Shown: positions 62,124-64,000 of the stretch, one piece after another
Numbering within the stretch: position 1 is the stretch's first letter
Layout: every line of letters starts with the position of its first letter
Source: Aurantiochytrium sp. KH105
Lineage: Eukaryota > Sar > Bigyra > Thraustochytrida > Thraustochytriidae
Assembly (NCBI GenBank): GCA_003116975.1
Contig: BGKB01000038.1
Span: 434,001 to 498,000 of the forward strand
Direction: 5' to 3'
DNA length: 64,000 bases
The notes under the pieces: model-generated
Seen by the model: the letters and a program-made list of their open reading frames with translations, nothing else
Told to the model about the DNA's origin: nothing
Databases searched by the model: none
Made by a program: the position numbers and the translations under genes

Positions 62124-62256
62124 GTTATGCGAGTCATACTCATCATGCGAGTCATCTACATCGTGAGAGCTATAAACACCATGCGTGTTGTTCACATCGT
62201 GCATACGAGTCATTCACATCATGCGAGGCAGACTTACCATGCGAGTTATACACATA
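62124..62256. repeat. Degenerate 18-base tandem repeat
   Basis: About seven units of a CATGCGAGTCATCTACAT-like sequence with substitutions. One unit is longer by a few bases. It lies between the glycosyltransferase and CAND1 genes. Confidence 0.8.
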
Positions 62257-62618
62257 GCCAGACTGATCGTGAGCATCTTCTGCTCCTGCCCGATTCATTG
62301 TCCATCCTCCTCCATCCTCCTCCCCCCCTTCTCTGATGAGTCACCAAAGAAGGAAAGGTAGGCCTTGAAAAATAAAAAAAAAATCTTTTTTTGATGATGG
62401 CAAAGTCGCAGCTGGCTGTTGTTGCAGTTGCGGACCGCAACTCTCCCACGTGCGTCCGTCGCTCCCGAGGTAGAAAGCCGTCAGCGTGGCGACCTCCGTC
62501 GCCCGTCCTCGACAGGCTCACCCCGTGAGCTCACGGACCGCACGTCTCGACGTTGCGGTCGGAGAACAAGCAGGCGATCCACCGATCCTCCTCGCCCGCT
62601 TTTCCTCCCGTCGCAACC

Positions 62619-64000
62619 ATGGCGAGCGCGCGAGAGGTGACTGCGCTCCTGGAGAAGACCAGCGACTACGACAAGGATGAGCGGTACATGGCCGTAAACG
62701 ATCTGTGCCGCGGCCTAGAGGGCGAAGTGAAGATGGACATCCACCTGGAACGGCGCATTTGCCAAAAGATTCTCGAGCGACTCGACGACAGCTCGAACGA
62801 CGTGCAAACGGTGGCCGTCCGGTGCCTGAATATTCTGGTGAAAAAGGTCGAGGAGACGCAGGTACGCGACATTTGCAACAAACTCGCCAACCTCATCCTT
62901 TCTGGCAAGGCCGACCTCCGCGATATTTACGCCATTGGGCTCAAGACGTGTCTCGGCACTCTCCCTGCAAGCATGGGGCCAAAGATTGCCATGGACCTCG
63001 CTTCGCGTCTCCTTGGAGGCGTCAAGATGGACCAGGACGAGAGCATCAAGCTCGAGTGCCTTGATCTTCTTACGGACCTCATCAAATTCTACGGCGGCTC
63101 CATGACCTCTGAGCACAGCCACATCTCCACGACTGCGCTCCAGCAGCTCTCCTTTCCCAAGCCGGCCGTGCGCAAGCGGGCTGCCGCCTGCCTTGGCCGT
63201 CTGGCCACGGTTGTCTCGGACGACCTCCTCGATCGCATCATCCAAACGCTCCTGGAGCAGATCGAAAACCCCAAGCCGGGCAGTGACAAGCGCACTTTGA
63301 TCCAGACCATCGGCACGATCTCACGCATGGTCGGCTTCAGACTCGGTTCGCACTTGCAGCGCATTGTGCCTCTTTTTCTCGCCTCGCTGAAAAAGCCCGG
63401 CGACGAGTCCATGCAAACGGAAGAGTCTGATGAACTGCGAGAGAACATTCTTCACGCGTTCGAGTCCTTTGTCATTCGCTGCCCGCATGAGGCTGCTTCG
63501 CACATTCTGGAAATCCTCGAACCCACCCTTGCCTTTCTGCGCTACGATCCAAACTACAATTACAACGATGAGGATGACGACGGCGAGGACATGGAAGCCA
63601 TGGACGACTACGACGATGAAGAGTACGAGGACTACGATGATGACGAGTACTCGGATGAAGACGACACGAGCTGGAAGGTGCGCCGTGCATCTGTCAAGGT
63701 TGTGCGCGCCGTCATTATCTCGCGGCCAGACTCCCTTGACGAAATCTACGCCAAATGCGGAGGCCTGTTGCTCAACTGCTTCAAGGAGCGCGACGACAAT
63801 GTCCGTCTCGACCTCGTCAGCTGCTACTCGGTGCTCTTGCGCACGCTTCGCGGTGGATCGAGCCTGACTCTGGGCTCCAAGACATCCAACAGCGCCGCCG
63901 CCCAGGAATCAGCGCGCTCCAACAGCCAAGCTCGAGCACGCATTGCCGAGGATGTTCCCAAGATCGTCAAGGTCACGTGCAAGATCCTCAAGGAGAAGAA
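62619..64000 (+). CDS. CAND1: Cullin-associated NEDD8-dissociated protein (CAND1), 5' part
   Basis: The first 460 codons of a HEAT-repeat protein; the frame is open at the window edge, so the gene continues beyond it. CAND1 binds unneddylated cullin-RING ligases and exchanges their substrate receptors. The start ATG sits in a good context (AACC-ATG-G), and the protein begins Met-Ala-Ser like animal CAND1. Conserved blocks include [10 protein letters not shown] near 105, Ala-Val-Arg-Lys-Arg near 185, and [10 protein letters not shown] near 285. [10 protein letters not shown] comes next, followed by a long acidic loop (about 315-350) and Trp-Lys-Val-Arg-Arg-Ala. This acidic loop between HEAT repeats is a hallmark of the family. 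Confidence 0.95.
   Translation, partial: MASAREVTALLEKTSDYDKDERYMAVNDLCRGLEGEVKMDIHLERRICQKILERLDDSSNDVQTVAVRCLNILVKKVEETQVRDICNKLANLILSGKADLRDIYAIGLKTCLGTLPASMGPKIAMDLASRLLGGVKMDQDESIKLECLDLLTDLIKFYGGSMTSEHSHISTTALQQLSFPKPAVRKRAAACLGRLATVVSDDLLDRIIQTLLEQIENPKPGSDKRTLIQTIGTISRMVGFRLGSHLQRIVPLFLASLKKPGDESMQTEESDELRENILHAFESFVIRCPHEAASHILEILEPTLAFLRYDPNYNYNDEDDDGEDMEAMDDYDDEEYEDYDDDEYSDEDDTSWKVRRASVKVVRAVIISRPDSLDEIYAKCGGLLLNCFKERDDNVRLDLVSCYSVLLRTLRGGSSLTLGSKTSNSAAAQESARSNSQARARIAEDVPKIVKVTCKILKEK

Larger units (their letters stand above)
61796..62618. other. Intergenic region with an 18-base minisatellite
   Basis: The 3' end of the glycosyltransferase gene, with AATAAA at 61900-61905, then a degenerate 18-base tandem repeat at 62124-62256, then the presumed promoter and leader of CAND1. 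No gene is supported. Confidence 0.6.

Overview
The window looks like nuclear DNA from a GC-rich, intron-poor protist. A thraustochytrid or related labyrinthulomycete stramenopile is the best guess. The reasons are long uninterrupted reading frames (one of 10.4 kb), a secreted protein with the Pro-Thr-x-Ala-Pro-Thr linkers common in stramenopiles, eukaryote-only families (CAND1, SCYL2, CYRI, Tubby, Sfi1-like, CDPK), mitochondrial presequences on metabolic enzymes, and many tetranucleotide microsatellites between genes. The organism is inferred from this style, not from a marker gene. I see no rRNA, tRNA, CRISPR array or intact transposon.

Layout: a TPH-like coiled-coil protein (316-1791, -); a CYRI/FAM49 Rac1-interactor (4012-4950, +); a 2639-residue fusion of a soluble-type adenylyl cyclase, P-loop ATPase, PH-like module, C2-like module and class I cyclic-nucleotide phosphodiesterase (6174-14093, +); a 34-residue-repeat coiled-coil protein (14241-18128, -); a giant Sfi1-like repeat protein (19445-29866, +); an unrecognised charged protein (30046-31401, -); a CAAG microsatellite of about 270 bp; cysteine synthase (32185-33318, -); a secreted double-vWA protein (34222-36486, -); pyrroline-5-carboxylate reductase (39060-40133, -); about 5.8 kb without a convincing gene; an SCYL2-type pseudokinase (45934-48537, -); a Tubby-like protein (49250-50896, +); ribonucleotide reductase R2 (51542-52705, -); an unrecognised coiled-coil protein (54227-56074, +); a CDPK-like kinase with a very large activation-segment insert (56285-58918, -); a type II membrane glycosyltransferase (60107-61795, +); and the 5' part of CAND1 (62619 to the window end, +).

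Several gene pairs end tail to tail with only 150-210 bp between them (14.1, 29.9 and 56.1 kb). Divergent pairs are separated by 0.7-2.2 kb of GC-rich, repeat-laden DNA.

The standout is the cyclase-phosphodiesterase fusion, which carries both the machinery to make cAMP and the machinery to destroy a cyclic nucleotide in one polypeptide. Its neighbours include several plausible basal-body, flagellar or ciliary proteins (TPH-like coiled coil, Sfi1-like giant, repeat coiled coil, Tubby). This fits a biflagellate zoospore-forming organism, but the functional link is inference.
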